A stretch of 10,588 nucleotides of DNA from Ruminococcus flavefaciens (lineage in GTDB: Bacteria; Bacillota; Clostridia; Oscillospirales; Ruminococcaceae), in contig CADBAC010000035.1 in NCBI GenBank assembly GCA_902792495.1, forward strand, positions 1-10,588, written 5' to 3'. How positions within the stretch are numbered: position 1 is the first letter of the stretch; each line of letters opens with the position of its first letter. Below are positions 1 through 6,638 of the stretch, piece after piece. The position numbers and the translations under genes were made by a program. Below the pieces are notes generated by a model. It saw only the letters and a list, made by a program, of their open reading frames with translations, was not told the DNA's origin and made no database searches.

Positions 1-177
1 ATGAGCGTGCTGATCTGGTGCTCCATCAAGAACGGCATGGATACCGGATTCCAGTTGCCGCTGGGTGCGATGCTGATCGCTGTGCTGTCGGTGTTCATTG
101 TGGTGTTCGTGACGATGCTGTATGCGATGAGCAGGATCCGGCGTGAAAACCCGATGGATGCGCTCAAAGCACAATAA
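1..177 (+). CDS. FtsX-type ABC transporter permease, C-terminal tail (5'-truncated by window)
   Basis: The reading frame is open from the first base to TAA at 175-177 and gives 58 residues. A hydrophobic stretch at about residues 22-46 is one TM helix. It is followed by a basic, cytoplasmic tail ending RRENPMDALKAQ. A last TM helix followed by a '(K/R)xxPxxALK/R' ending is the usual C-terminus of FtsX/MacB-like permeases (known of the family), so this is the tail of a longer protein that starts left of the window. The ATG at base 1 is in frame but has no visible ribosome site and is probably internal. The gene converges on the histidine kinase gene and shares a hairpin terminator with it. Its codons look more GC-rich than those of the other permease here, so it probably belongs to a different transporter unit. 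The family call is fairly safe, the substrate unknown. Confidence 0.75.
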   Translation: MSVLIWCSIKNGMDTGFQLPLGAMLIAVLSVFIVVFVTMLYAMSRIRRENPMDALKAQ

Positions 178-182
178 ATGAC

Positions 183-221
183 AATTCCCCGCAGGTACCG
201 GTTGGGTGCCTGTGGGGAATT
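183..221. terminator. Bidirectional hairpin terminator between convergent genes
   Basis: A 13 bp stem is formed by AATTCCCCGCAGG (183-195) and CCTGTGGGGAATT (209-221), with one G-U pair and a 13-nt loop. It sits 5 bp after the permease stop and 4 bp before the kinase stop on the other strand. The stem ends in A/T pairs and T-rich sequence follows on both sides, so it can serve both genes. The T-tracts are interrupted, so efficiency is uncertain. Confidence 0.75.
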
Positions 222-225
222 TCTG

Positions 226-1215
226 TCAGATGGCGCCCTTGTAGAAATGCATCACGAACCGGGCGCCGCCTTCGGGGGCGTTTTCGGCTTTGAGGGTTCC
301 GCTTTGTTCGGTGACGATACGCCTTGCAAGCGCAAGTCCGATGCCGAATCCGTTTTTCGTGTACTCGGAAGAACGATAGAAACGCTCAAATATATGCGGC
401 AGTTCCTTTTCGGGGATGCCCTCTCCCGTGTCAGCAATTGTGATATTGGATGAAATATTGCTGCCATTTGCCGTCACAGTGACCGTACCGCCTTGTGGCG
501 TATGCTCGATCGCATTTTTCAGCAGGTTCACGATTGCTTCTGAGGTATAATGCAGGTTGCCGATAAACTCCGGCTCTCCGTTGATCTCTGTCCTGATCTC
601 CACGCTTTTCAGTTCAGCAGTAACAGACACGGTTTCTATTGATTGCGCGATCAGCTCACGGCAGGAAACCGTGTTCTTTGCGAATTTTACCGCATCCGCT
701 TCGATGCGTGAAAGGCTCAGCATCGTTTCGATCAGCCATTTCATGCGTGCAAGCAGTTCATACAGATCACGCAGATACTCCATACGTTCCTTTTCCGTCA
801 GTTCAGGATCGTTCATCAGACCGAGTATCATCATCACTGAGGTAAGCGGTGTCCGAAGTTGGTGAGAGATATCCTCCATTGCTTCTTTTGCGAACTGCTT
901 TTCTGTCAGAAGCGCTGAATTCTGCTCACGAAGACGTATGGTCATTTTATGTATTTCCGCAGAAAGGACACTCAGCTCACCCTCATTGTATTCATCAAAT
1001 GAAATGAGATCATCGCTTCGCAGGATACGGTCAATGTCATCACAAAGCTCTATGACTTTATCCCGCCTCTGACAGAACAGCAGTTCATAGAACACAAAAA
1101 ATACTGCTGAAACTATAAGCACTGTCACTGCGCAGCGGATACTGAAAAACAGGCTGGGGACCGCCAAAGCAGCGGTCAGAAGAACGTGAATGAGCCTGCG
1201 CTTTTTGTCTATCAT
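226..1215 (-). CDS. Intramembrane-sensing histidine kinase (Bce-type architecture)
   Basis: This is a 329-residue membrane histidine kinase that would autophosphorylate and pass phosphate to the regulator encoded just upstream. Two TM helices lie at about residues 9-24 and 27-47, with only a few residues between them, so there is no real extracellular sensor domain. A linker leads to the H-box EDISHQLRTPLTS with phospho-acceptor His118. The ATPase domain shows the N-box (EAIVNLLKNAIEHT, about 226-239), G1 (DTGEGI, 262-267), F-box (FERFYR, 276-281) and G2 (GFGIGLALARR, 289-299). All catalytic motifs are intact. Kinases of this shape (BceS, GraS, VraS-like) usually take their signal from a partner ABC transporter, which fits the transporter genes beside it. 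The start is ATG 1215, which overlaps the regulator stop as ATGA, so the two are translationally coupled. Kinase identity is very sure; the Bce-like role is inferred from architecture and context. Confidence 0.93.
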   Translation of the reverse strand: MIDKKRRLIHVLLTAALAVPSLFFSIRCAVTVLIVSAVFFVFYELLFCQRRDKVIELCDDIDRILRSDDLISFDEYNEGELSVLSAEIHKMTIRLREQNSALLTEKQFAKEAMEDISHQLRTPLTSVMMILGLMNDPELTEKERMEYLRDLYELLARMKWLIETMLSLSRIEADAVKFAKNTVSCRELIAQSIETVSVTAELKSVEIRTEINGEPEFIGNLHYTSEAIVNLLKNAIEHTPQGGTVTVTANGSNISSNITIADTGEGIPEKELPHIFERFYRSSEYTKNGFGIGLALARRIVTEQSGTLKAENAPEGGARFVMHFYKGAI

Positions 1216-1886
1216 TCGTCCACCGCCTTGTAGCCGAGTCCTCTGACTGTAACAATAATACGGGGATTTTGTGGATCGTCCTCGATTTTTTCACGCAGAC
1301 GACGGATATAGACACTCAGCGTATTATCCGATACAAATTCTTTCGTCAGCGACCACAGTTCCTCTGCGAGTCTGTCACGGGAAAGAAGCTGATTTTTATT
1401 TGAAAAGAACACCAGCAGCAGGCGGTATTCCAGCGCCGACAGCATCATCTCCGCACCGTTTTTGTACACGATACCTTTTATGGGGTCAATGGTTATATGA
1501 CCGCATTGCAGGATCCGCGACATTTTCTGATATCTCCGCATGACATTTTTCATACGGGCAAGAAGCTCTCTTGTGCCAAAAGGCTTGCCGATGTAATCGT
1601 CTGCACCGATCTCGAATCCTGCGACTGTGCAGGCTTCGTCTGCGGATGCCGTTATGAAAATGACGGGAGTATCGTTCTGTGCCTTGATAGCTGCACAGAC
1701 TGAGTATCCGTTGCCGTCTTTAAGCGAAATATCAAGCAGTACGCAGTCGTAAGCATTTTTCTCAAACAAGCGCAGAGCGTCCTTTTGTCCGTTTGCATAG
1801 TCCGTCTGATAGCCCTCGGAATTGAGAAAGCGCAGCAGAAATTTTGCAAGCTGTTCATCGTCCTCAATAAGCAGTATTTTAGGCAT
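1212..1886 (-). CDS. OmpR/PhoB-family response regulator
   Basis: This 224-residue DNA-binding response regulator is the partner of the downstream kinase. The receiver domain (about 1-118) has the acidic pair D9/D10, phospho-acceptor D52 (in VLLDISL), T79, and K101 in the KPF motif. The C-terminal winged-helix domain (about 130-224) ends with the typical SVYIRRLREKIEDDP...VRGLGYK pattern. The start is set by the ribosome site: AGGAGG (1896-1901) lies 8-9 bases before ATG 1886. An in-frame GTG at 1895 overlaps that SD and is unlikely to be used. The stop overlaps the kinase ATG (ATGA). The likely target is the promoter of the adjacent ABC operon, where a TNACA-N4-TGTAA box is visible. The leader between its promoter and SD is almost wholly a MITE-like element. 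Confidence 0.94.
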   Translation of the reverse strand: MPKILLIEDDEQLAKFLLRFLNSEGYQTDYANGQKDALRLFEKNAYDCVLLDISLKDGNGYSVCAAIKAQNDTPVIFITASADEACTVAGFEIGADDYIGKPFGTRELLARMKNVMRRYQKMSRILQCGHITIDPIKGIVYKNGAEMMLSALEYRLLLVFFSNKNQLLSRDRLAEELWSLTKEFVSDNTLSVYIRRLREKIEDDPQNPRIIVTVRGLGYKAVDE

Positions 1887-1907
1887 TGCCGTCACCTCCT
1901 GTTCATG

Positions 1908-2076
1908 TTAAGGCAACACCGCACAAAGCCCGCCTGACGGCTTTGCACTGAATCTGCGGACATATTTTCCGTCATCTTGCACAGAAATTCCTTGACATAC
2001 GATAGTATTCTATACAATCTGACGAAAAAATCTGTCGGCGCATCTTCAGCACAAGCTTTGTGCGGTGTTGCCTTAA
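1908..2076. mobile_element. MITE-like element with 22 bp perfect terminal inverted repeats
   Basis: Bases 1908-1929 (starting TTAAGGCAACACCGC) are the exact reverse complement of 2055-2076 (ending GCGGTGTTGCCTTAA). The ends enclose 125 bp with no coding capacity. The ends begin with TTAA, itself a palindrome, so a TA or TTAA target duplication cannot be separated from the repeat. The size (169 bp), perfect ends and lack of genes fit a non-autonomous miniature element mobilised in trans. From memory, similar AAGGCAACACCGCACAAA ends recur in Ruminococcus genomes; that needs a search. It lies 4 bp from the SD of the response regulator gene on one side and next to that gene's -10 on the other. 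Confidence 0.65.
1992..2018 (+). promoter_or_regulatory. Possible promoter inside the MITE-like element
   Basis: A perfect TTGACA (1992-1997) is followed after 15 bp by TACAAT (2013-2018). The spacer, including ATACGATAGTAT, is partly palindromic. It points on the + strand, out of the element and antisense to the 3' end of the permease-hydrolase gene. The short spacer makes activity doubtful. Confidence 0.3.
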
Positions 2077-2077
2077 T

Positions 2078-2106
2078 ATTATATCATTTTACTCTAATTA
2101 ATGCAA
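2078..2106 (-). promoter_or_regulatory. Extended -10 promoter for the response regulator-kinase pair
   Basis: On the - strand, TGaTATAAT (2086-2078) is a perfect extended -10. At the ideal 17 bp spacing stands TTGCAT (2106-2101), a weak -35 with 3 of 6 matches, as is usual with extended -10 promoters. Transcription would start near 2071, inside the edge of the MITE-like element, giving a leader of about 185 nt before ATG 1886. The -35 overlaps the foot of the upstream terminator hairpin by two bases. Confidence 0.6.
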
Positions 2107-2132
2107 GCGGACGGAATCAGAACCGTCCGCTT
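2105..2132 (-). terminator. Hairpin terminator after the permease-hydrolase gene
   Basis: A perfect 10 bp stem is formed by AAGCGGACGG (2105-2114) and CCGTCCGCTT (2123-2132), with an 8-nt loop. It begins 4 bp after the permease TAA (2139-2137, - strand). The downstream tract on the - strand (GCATTAATTAG) is only moderately T-rich. It probably separates the ABC transcript from the regulator-kinase transcript, with some read-through likely. Confidence 0.6.
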
Positions 2133-2136
2133 TGTG

Positions 2137-5100
2137 TTATTCTTCTGTCTCTGCAAGGAAGTCAAGTATATGATCTGCGACCTGCTGAGGTTTCTGTAAA
2201 TAGAAGAAACCGTGATCTCCGCCTATGTTTACAATTCTGCAATTGCCGACGCAGTCAGCAAAATAACTGTCATCTTCGGATAATCTCTGATAATACCATT
2301 TCATTCTTTTCCATTCTGATTTTGCAGCGGTTTCGGGATCAAATGCCGGTTTCTTGCCTTCTGCTTTGTAATCTGCTATTACGAAATTATGAAACTCAAT
2401 GAGATCCTCCACGCAGGTTGGAATGTTGGAAAAGTATATTTTAGGTGTATCGGTTGGTTTAACAGTTGTCATAAGCTCACGTTCCGCATTATCCATATTC
2501 AGATATTCGGACGATACCGCAGCAGTTACCGAACGTTTATCGCAGCACTCTATAAGGGCTTTCTCCTCTTCTGAGATAATTGCTGCTCCCGGAGAGACAT
2601 CGTCTGTTTCTTCGTGAGGGAAAAGTCTGTTAAGTCCCAGCCATGTAATCAGGAACATTCTGCGTTTTTCCTTTTTTGCTTCTTTAATTGACGGATAATC
2701 GGAAAGTAAACCAATTTCGGACCAGTATTCATTTTTGGGGATAGACGTACCGCTGAGAAAGATGATCGATTCGACCTCTTCGGGATACATCTCCTCCCAC
2801 ATCATAGCATAATAGCCGCCGTAGGAATGTCCCATAAGCACATAAGGCGCTTCAAATCCGGCATTTTTCAGTCCTGTGCGGTAGTCCTCGACAACCTGCC
2901 TGAGAGTCTGCTTTTTCAGCGAATCATCACTGAAACCGTAACCTGCACGGTCAGGGTAGACGATGGTATTTTCCTTGCCCAGCAGTTCATTGAGCTTTGT
3001 AGTCTCAACAGGAAATGCATAGTTGGGAAAACCCGCAAGTCCGACAATGGTATGCTTTCCGTTTTCTTTGCCTGTGTGATAGACGTTCATTTTGAACCCG
3101 TTTGATTCCACAAGGTTCAGATAGCCTGCTTTAGCGTATTCTTTTCTGTCGTTTCTGTAGGAGATCACACTGTATGTGTGAAGTCCTGCAATGATAAGGA
3201 CTAAAGCTCCCACAACAGCTATGACGCTGTTTCTGAGAATGTGTGACTCCTTTTCATCGGGCTTCATGTCCGTACCTCTTATCTGGTCGGAGAGACTGTC
3301 TGTATTCTGCATCCTGAGCATAACGAATGAGGTAATACATCCGGCTGCAAATGCCGCAAGGGAAGCAGCACCGATACGGACAAATGGCGTTATGTGGTCT
3401 ATCTTTATCAGTTCCATCAGCATTTTTCTTGTCTCTTTGCTTTCATCTACGAAGGATTTTTGCAGCAGGGTGCGAAGTATCGTTTCTGTGCCGAATGTAA
3501 GTAAAGCGCATATTAAAGCCGATATGAATGTTGCCGCAGCTATGAATTGCAGACACTCTATGACAGCCATGCGTCTGAGCTGCTTATCTGTCATTCCCAC
3601 ACACTGAAGCGACGCAAATTCGGCTCTGCGGTTTGCTATACCTGTGGAAATTATGTTCATAAGGTTGATGAGTGCCATAAGTGCGATCATCACATTCAGT
3701 ATAAGAACGCCTGTTTTTATGGCTGAAATGACATTGTGAGTTATCCACTTCGTTTTATAGCCGTCTACGGTGATTTCGACATCATCTATATGCTCGTTGA
3801 AAAAATCGATGATCTTCTTGTAATTCTGAGCATTGTAACCGCCTTCATTGACAGCTGAGAAAAAGCAGACTGCGTCCTCGTCGAAATTGGAGTAGTAATC
3901 ATCTTTTACAGCGTTGTATGTATCGATAGCACCTACAAGCTGTCCGTTGACCATTAATCCTGTTTTGCCTTTGAGCTTTCCTATGATATCAAAAGTGTGT
4001 TCCTTATTTTCAACCTCGGAAGCTCTATAGAGATCGATCCAGTCCATGTTTTCTGTTATCTTGTCTTTATCAATATTTCTGTACTTTGTGGCTATCTGTA
4101 CTGAATTATTGTTTATTTCGGATTCTATGGCCTTGTAATATGAACTTGAAGTATTAAGGATATATCCGCCTGTTTCTGCGAGTTCCTCATAGCTTACCTC
4201 CGGATCATCGCCGAATAACCGCTCATAATACTCTTTATTTACGTAATCAGTATAAAAAGTCTGCGACGAATCGGAAACATACACATCTTTCGATACGATT
4301 ATTCCTATATCTTTGAATAATCCGCTTTCGGCGATCTCTTTTAAGCTATCTTCGTATGAAGTGCCTTTGTAATTGTGACTGATAAGATCCGCTGAAAAAT
4401 CGCTTTCCATCAGATTGAAGTTGATGAAATTCGTTATGCTGTGTTCGACTGATACTGTAAGAGTTGAGAACAGCGCAAACAGTGTGATCGAAACGGTCAG
4501 CGTCAGAACTGTGATGACAAAGCGCTTTTTCTGGCGCCTTGCATTTCGTGAAGCGATACTTCCCGATACACCGAAAAGCAGTCCCGACAAAGTGTGAAGC
4601 TTTACCTTTTTTACGTTGTTTTCACGTGCGGTTATAGCCTCCATGGGAGATTTGCGGATAACCCTCATTCCCACTCCGTAAGCCGAAAGGAATACCCATA
4701 CCACACCCACAACAGCCGCAACAAGAAGCATGAGCGGTTCAATACTGAATGGGAGAGCTGTTATTGTATTTGCCATTCCATGAAAAATATTGGTAAGCCC
4801 TGCATTCAGTATCAGATGATACATCGCATAGGCGAAAACGATACCTGAAACAAGTCCGAAAGGTATTGCAATTATGCATAGTTTCAATGCTTCGGATGTG
4901 ATTATTTTCACTACCTGTTCGGGAGTTGCGCCTATGGATTGAAGCACTCCGTAATGCCGTTCCCTTTCCTTTGACGATATCTCAAATGCGGTGTCTATCA
5001 CAAGTCTGAGAGCAAATGCCATGAATAATGCAACTATAAAGAAAATGCAGAATATCCTCAGCTTTGCAAGATGAGCATTGTCACCGATGGAATCGAGCAT

Positions 5101-5499
5101 CATCAGCTTATCGTTCCACTCATATTTTTTGTCCTGGATAATTTTTTCAAACCCGTTTTTTATGGCGAGATTCTGAAGCCAGCCTTCTCTGTCGCCGATA
5201 TCGTCTTTGAACATTACCGAAGCAGCTACCTTATCATCTTGCATAACATTAAGGATCAGCCTTTCGACATGAGGATCATTATGTATTGCTTCAGCCTGTT
5301 CTTCTGTAATTCCACTTACCAGGAGATGGTAAGGGGCTGAGCTGTAAGTAATATTTTTGTAGTTGTTGATGAAAACGCCGTATAAAACGAATACCATTGT
5401 TATTATTGCCACAGCCACAATAATACTGATAACAGTGAATGCAGATTGCCGTTTCTGTGACCTGATATATCGACCTGCAAGCAGTCTCTCAAATCTCAT
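2137..5499 (-). CDS. Double-FtsX ABC permease fused to a C-terminal alpha/beta hydrolase
   Basis: This 1120-residue membrane protein is the permease partner of the upstream ATPase. TM helices lie at about 19-42, 148-170, 207-231 and 252-276, then 327-349, 597-619, 648-670 and 707-728: two FtsX repeats with extracytoplasmic loops of about 105 and 247 residues. FtsX hallmarks are 'ERERHYGVLQSIGATPEQ' (178-195) and 'RAEFASLQCVGMTDKQLRR' (625-643). A ninth TM (about 757-776) leads to a complete alpha/beta hydrolase (about 790-1120): GLAGFPN oxyanion loop (820-826), YPDRAGYGFSD (848-858), nucleophile elbow GHSYGG with Ser892 (890-895), and a C-terminal GGDHGFF with likely catalytic His1096. The acid residue is not obvious. 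By FtsX topology the hydrolase should face outside (inference). Translation starts at ATG 5499 with GGAGGA 8 bases upstream, overlapping the ATPase gene by 11 bp. The permease and hydrolase calls are secure; the substrate and the benefit of the fusion are unknown, though peptide or lipid antibiotic resistance is a fair guess from context. Confidence 0.9.
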   Translation of the reverse strand: MRFERLLAGRYIRSQKRQSAFTVISIIVAVAIITMVFVLYGVFINNYKNITYSSAPYHLLVSGITEEQAEAIHNDPHVERLILNVMQDDKVAASVMFKDDIGDREGWLQNLAIKNGFEKIIQDKKYEWNDKLMMLDSIGDNAHLAKLRIFCIFFIVALFMAFALRLVIDTAFEISSKERERHYGVLQSIGATPEQVVKIITSEALKLCIIAIPFGLVSGIVFAYAMYHLILNAGLTNIFHGMANTITALPFSIEPLMLLVAAVVGVVWVFLSAYGVGMRVIRKSPMEAITARENNVKKVKLHTLSGLLFGVSGSIASRNARRQKKRFVITVLTLTVSITLFALFSTLTVSVEHSITNFINFNLMESDFSADLISHNYKGTSYEDSLKEIAESGLFKDIGIIVSKDVYVSDSSQTFYTDYVNKEYYERLFGDDPEVSYEELAETGGYILNTSSSYYKAIESEINNNSVQIATKYRNIDKDKITENMDWIDLYRASEVENKEHTFDIIGKLKGKTGLMVNGQLVGAIDTYNAVKDDYYSNFDEDAVCFFSAVNEGGYNAQNYKKIIDFFNEHIDDVEITVDGYKTKWITHNVISAIKTGVLILNVMIALMALINLMNIISTGIANRRAEFASLQCVGMTDKQLRRMAVIECLQFIAAATFISALICALLTFGTETILRTLLQKSFVDESKETRKMLMELIKIDHITPFVRIGAASLAAFAAGCITSFVMLRMQNTDSLSDQIRGTDMKPDEKESHILRNSVIAVVGALVLIIAGLHTYSVISYRNDRKEYAKAGYLNLVESNGFKMNVYHTGKENGKHTIVGLAGFPNYAFPVETTKLNELLGKENTIVYPDRAGYGFSDDSLKKQTLRQVVEDYRTGLKNAGFEAPYVLMGHSYGGYYAMMWEEMYPEEVESIIFLSGTSIPKNEYWSEIGLLSDYPSIKEAKKEKRRMFLITWLGLNRLFPHEETDDVSPGAAIISEEEKALIECCDKRSVTAAVSSEYLNMDNAERELMTTVKPTDTPKIYFSNIPTCVEDLIEFHNFVIADYKAEGKKPAFDPETAAKSEWKRMKWYYQRLSEDDSYFADCVGNCRIVNIGGDHGFFYLQKPQQVADHILDFLAETEE
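3265..3279 (-). promoter_or_regulatory. Relic or active internal ribosome site and ATG at the permease-hydrolase junction
   Basis: On the - strand, AGAGGT (3279-3274) lies 6 bases before an in-frame ATG (3267-3265, Met745). Met745 falls between the natural end of an FtsX permease (...DSLSDQIRGTD) and a short charged segment plus TM that looks like the start of a membrane-anchored hydrolase. It could allow a separate 376-residue hydrolase to be made from the same mRNA, or be a leftover of two merged genes. Confidence 0.4.
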
Positions 5500-6199
5500 T
5501 GCCGCCGTCCTCCCTCAGTGAAGCATTGGTTTCATCGGAAATTATCCTGCCGTCGCTGAGTACGATTATCCTGTCGCACTGTTCGGCGATATTTTCATCG
5601 TGAGTGATGATCAGTATGGTTTGTTTCAGTTCACGGTTTGAGCGGCGGAAAAGCTCCATTATCTCGGCACTGTTTTTGCTGTCAAGATTGCCTGTGGGTT
5701 CATCTGCGAGAATCACCTGAGGCGAAGTGAAAAGCGCCCTGCCAATAGAAACCCTCTGCTGCTGACCGCCGGACATCTGCGACGGAAGATGATCTCTTCG
5801 CTCTTTCAGCCCCAGCATATCAATGATTTTTTCGAGATGCTCCTTATCGGGCTTTCTGCCGTCCATCATCATGGGGAGAGTGATATTCTCCTCCGCAGTA
5901 AGAACAGGTATCAGATTGTAGAACTGATATATAAGTCCTACCTGCCGTCTGCGGAAGATGGCGAGCTCCCTGTTATTCTGCTGAAAAACGTCCTGACCGT
6001 CAAGATATATCTTTCCCGAAGTTGGGCGGTCGACCGCACCGATCATGTGAAGGAGCGTGGATTTTCCCGAACCGCTCGCCCCGACGATAGCTACCATCTG
6101 TCCCCTTGGTACGCTGAATGACACACCGTCCACGGCTCTGACTTCATTCTCTCCTTTGCCGTATACTTTGCAAAGGTTTTCTACTTTCAATAATTCCAT
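5489..6199 (-). CDS. ABC transporter ATP-binding protein (MacB/LolD/BceA type)
   Basis: This 236-residue cytoplasmic ATPase powers the FtsX permease encoded next. Walker A GASGSGKST is at 40-48, Q-loop Gln92 (IYQFYNL), signature MSGGQQQR at 142-149, Walker B VILADEP with Glu167, D-loop GNLDSKN (170-176) and H-switch His200. The 'Y.GEN.V.AV.GVSF' start and 'SGGQQQRV.I.RAL...P..ILADEPTGNLD' core are typical of the MacB/LolD group that pairs with FtsX permeases. The start is ATG 6199, with GGGAGGT seven bases upstream; an in-frame GTG at 6238 overlaps the -10 promoter element and is rejected. The gene overlaps the permease start by 11 bp, so subunit synthesis is coupled. All motifs are intact. 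Confidence 0.94.
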   Translation of the reverse strand: MELLKVENLCKVYGKGENEVRAVDGVSFSVPRGQMVAIVGASGSGKSTLLHMIGAVDRPTSGKIYLDGQDVFQQNNRELAIFRRRQVGLIYQFYNLIPVLTAEENITLPMMMDGRKPDKEHLEKIIDMLGLKERRDHLPSQMSGGQQQRVSIGRALFTSPQVILADEPTGNLDSKNSAEIMELFRRSNRELKQTILIITHDENIAEQCDRIIVLSDGRIISDETNASLREDGGNEI

Positions 6200-6226
6200 A
6201 ACGATACCTCCCGTTCTTTTGACTTT

Positions 6227-6235
6227 ATTATAGCA
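6227..6235 (-). promoter_or_regulatory. Extended -10 promoter of the ABC transporter operon
   Basis: On the - strand, TGcTATAAT (6235-6227) is a perfect extended -10 about 28 bases before the ATPase ATG, giving a start near 6220 and a leader of about 20 nt. No good -35 is visible at 16-18 bp (AATGAT/ATGATA/TGATAT), which suits a promoter that needs an activator. A candidate regulator box lies just upstream. Confidence 0.6.
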
Positions 6236-6265
6236 CACTTATATGACAATATCATTATCCTAATC

Positions 6266-6279
6266 TTACAGTTTTGTCA
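6266..6279 (-). promoter_or_regulatory. Candidate BceR-type response-regulator box
   Basis: On the - strand, TGACAaaacTGTAA matches TNACA-N4-TGTAA, the site I recall for BceR-like regulators in Firmicutes, at all nine fixed positions. Its centre is about 52 bases upstream of the inferred start, a normal activator position. It also overlaps the last codons of a 31-codon MobC-like remnant, so chance cannot be excluded. Confidence 0.4.
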
Positions 6280-6361
6280 TCTTTGAATATTTTTTCAGAT
6301 GGGATTTCTCGTCGTTAAGCCTGACCTGAATACTGTGTGTTCGCTTGGTTTTGTTGCTCAT
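6266..6361 (-). pseudogene. N-terminal remnant of a MobC-like/ribbon-helix-helix mobilisation protein
   Basis: An ATG at 6361 opens 31 codons ending at TAA 6268-6266. The product starts MSNKTKRTHSIQVRLNDEKS and ends HLKKYSKMTKL. The 'K.R...I.VRLND.E...L.KYSK.T.L' pattern matches the start of MobC-type relaxosome accessory proteins or other ribbon-helix-helix proteins, which normally run on past 100 residues; here the frame stops exactly where the second helix should continue. An A/G-rich AAAGGGAAACAG upstream could be a poor ribosome site. I read it as debris of a mobilisable element next to the recombinase remnant. With so short a match, the family call is tentative. Confidence 0.4.
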
Positions 6362-6409
6362 GCTTTCTGTTTCCCTTTCTGTTTCTGATTGCGGTGTCGT
6401 AGGGGAAGA

Positions 6410-6475
6410 CTCCCCCACGGTGTGGGGGAGATATCCGCAGGACAGAGGGGGACGGGCGGTTCCGCCAGCCCTCTG
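6410..6475. repeat. Two adjacent GC-rich hairpins (palindromic intergenic repeat)
   Basis: The first hairpin is CTCCCCCAC (6410-6418), loop GGT, GTGGGGGAG (6422-6430). The second is nested: outer arms CAGAGGG (6443-6449) and CCCTCTG (6469-6475), inner arms GGCGG (6455-6459) and CCGCC (6462-6466). A third small hairpin, GCCCC-TGC-GGGGC, follows at 6543-6555. Such CCCCCAC/GTGGGGG units are scattered between genes in many clostridial genomes (recalled, not searched). The stretch 6362-6638 holds these palindromes and otherwise nothing I recognise. The ORFs crossing it have repeat-like translations. Confidence 0.6.
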
Positions 6476-6638
6476 ACAAGCGGTGCGAATTGTGGGTTGC
6501 CGTTAGTGCGCCCACGATTTGCCGAGCTTGCGATTTGTGTTAGCCCCTGCGGGGCAATTTTGCATATGAGAACCTGTCCACATAGGGATTCACGCACGTC
6601 TTTTCGTCAAATTTTGCCGGTGACTGCGTTAAAAATCC

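Noticed and set aside
1887..1895. GTG start at 1895 for the response regulator
   Set aside because: The GTG is part of the AGGAGGTG ribosome site itself; ATG 1886 has ideal spacing and begins the receiver domain directly with MPKILLIEDD.
1977..2402. 141-codon + strand ORF across the MITE-like element and the hydrolase 3' end
   Set aside because: It starts inside a non-coding element, runs through a terminator hairpin and is antisense to a well-supported domain.
6200..6238. GTG start at 6238 for the ABC ATPase
   Set aside because: The extra codons include the TATAAT -10 element and the SD. ATG 6199 follows GGGAGGT at seven bases and begins the domain normally.
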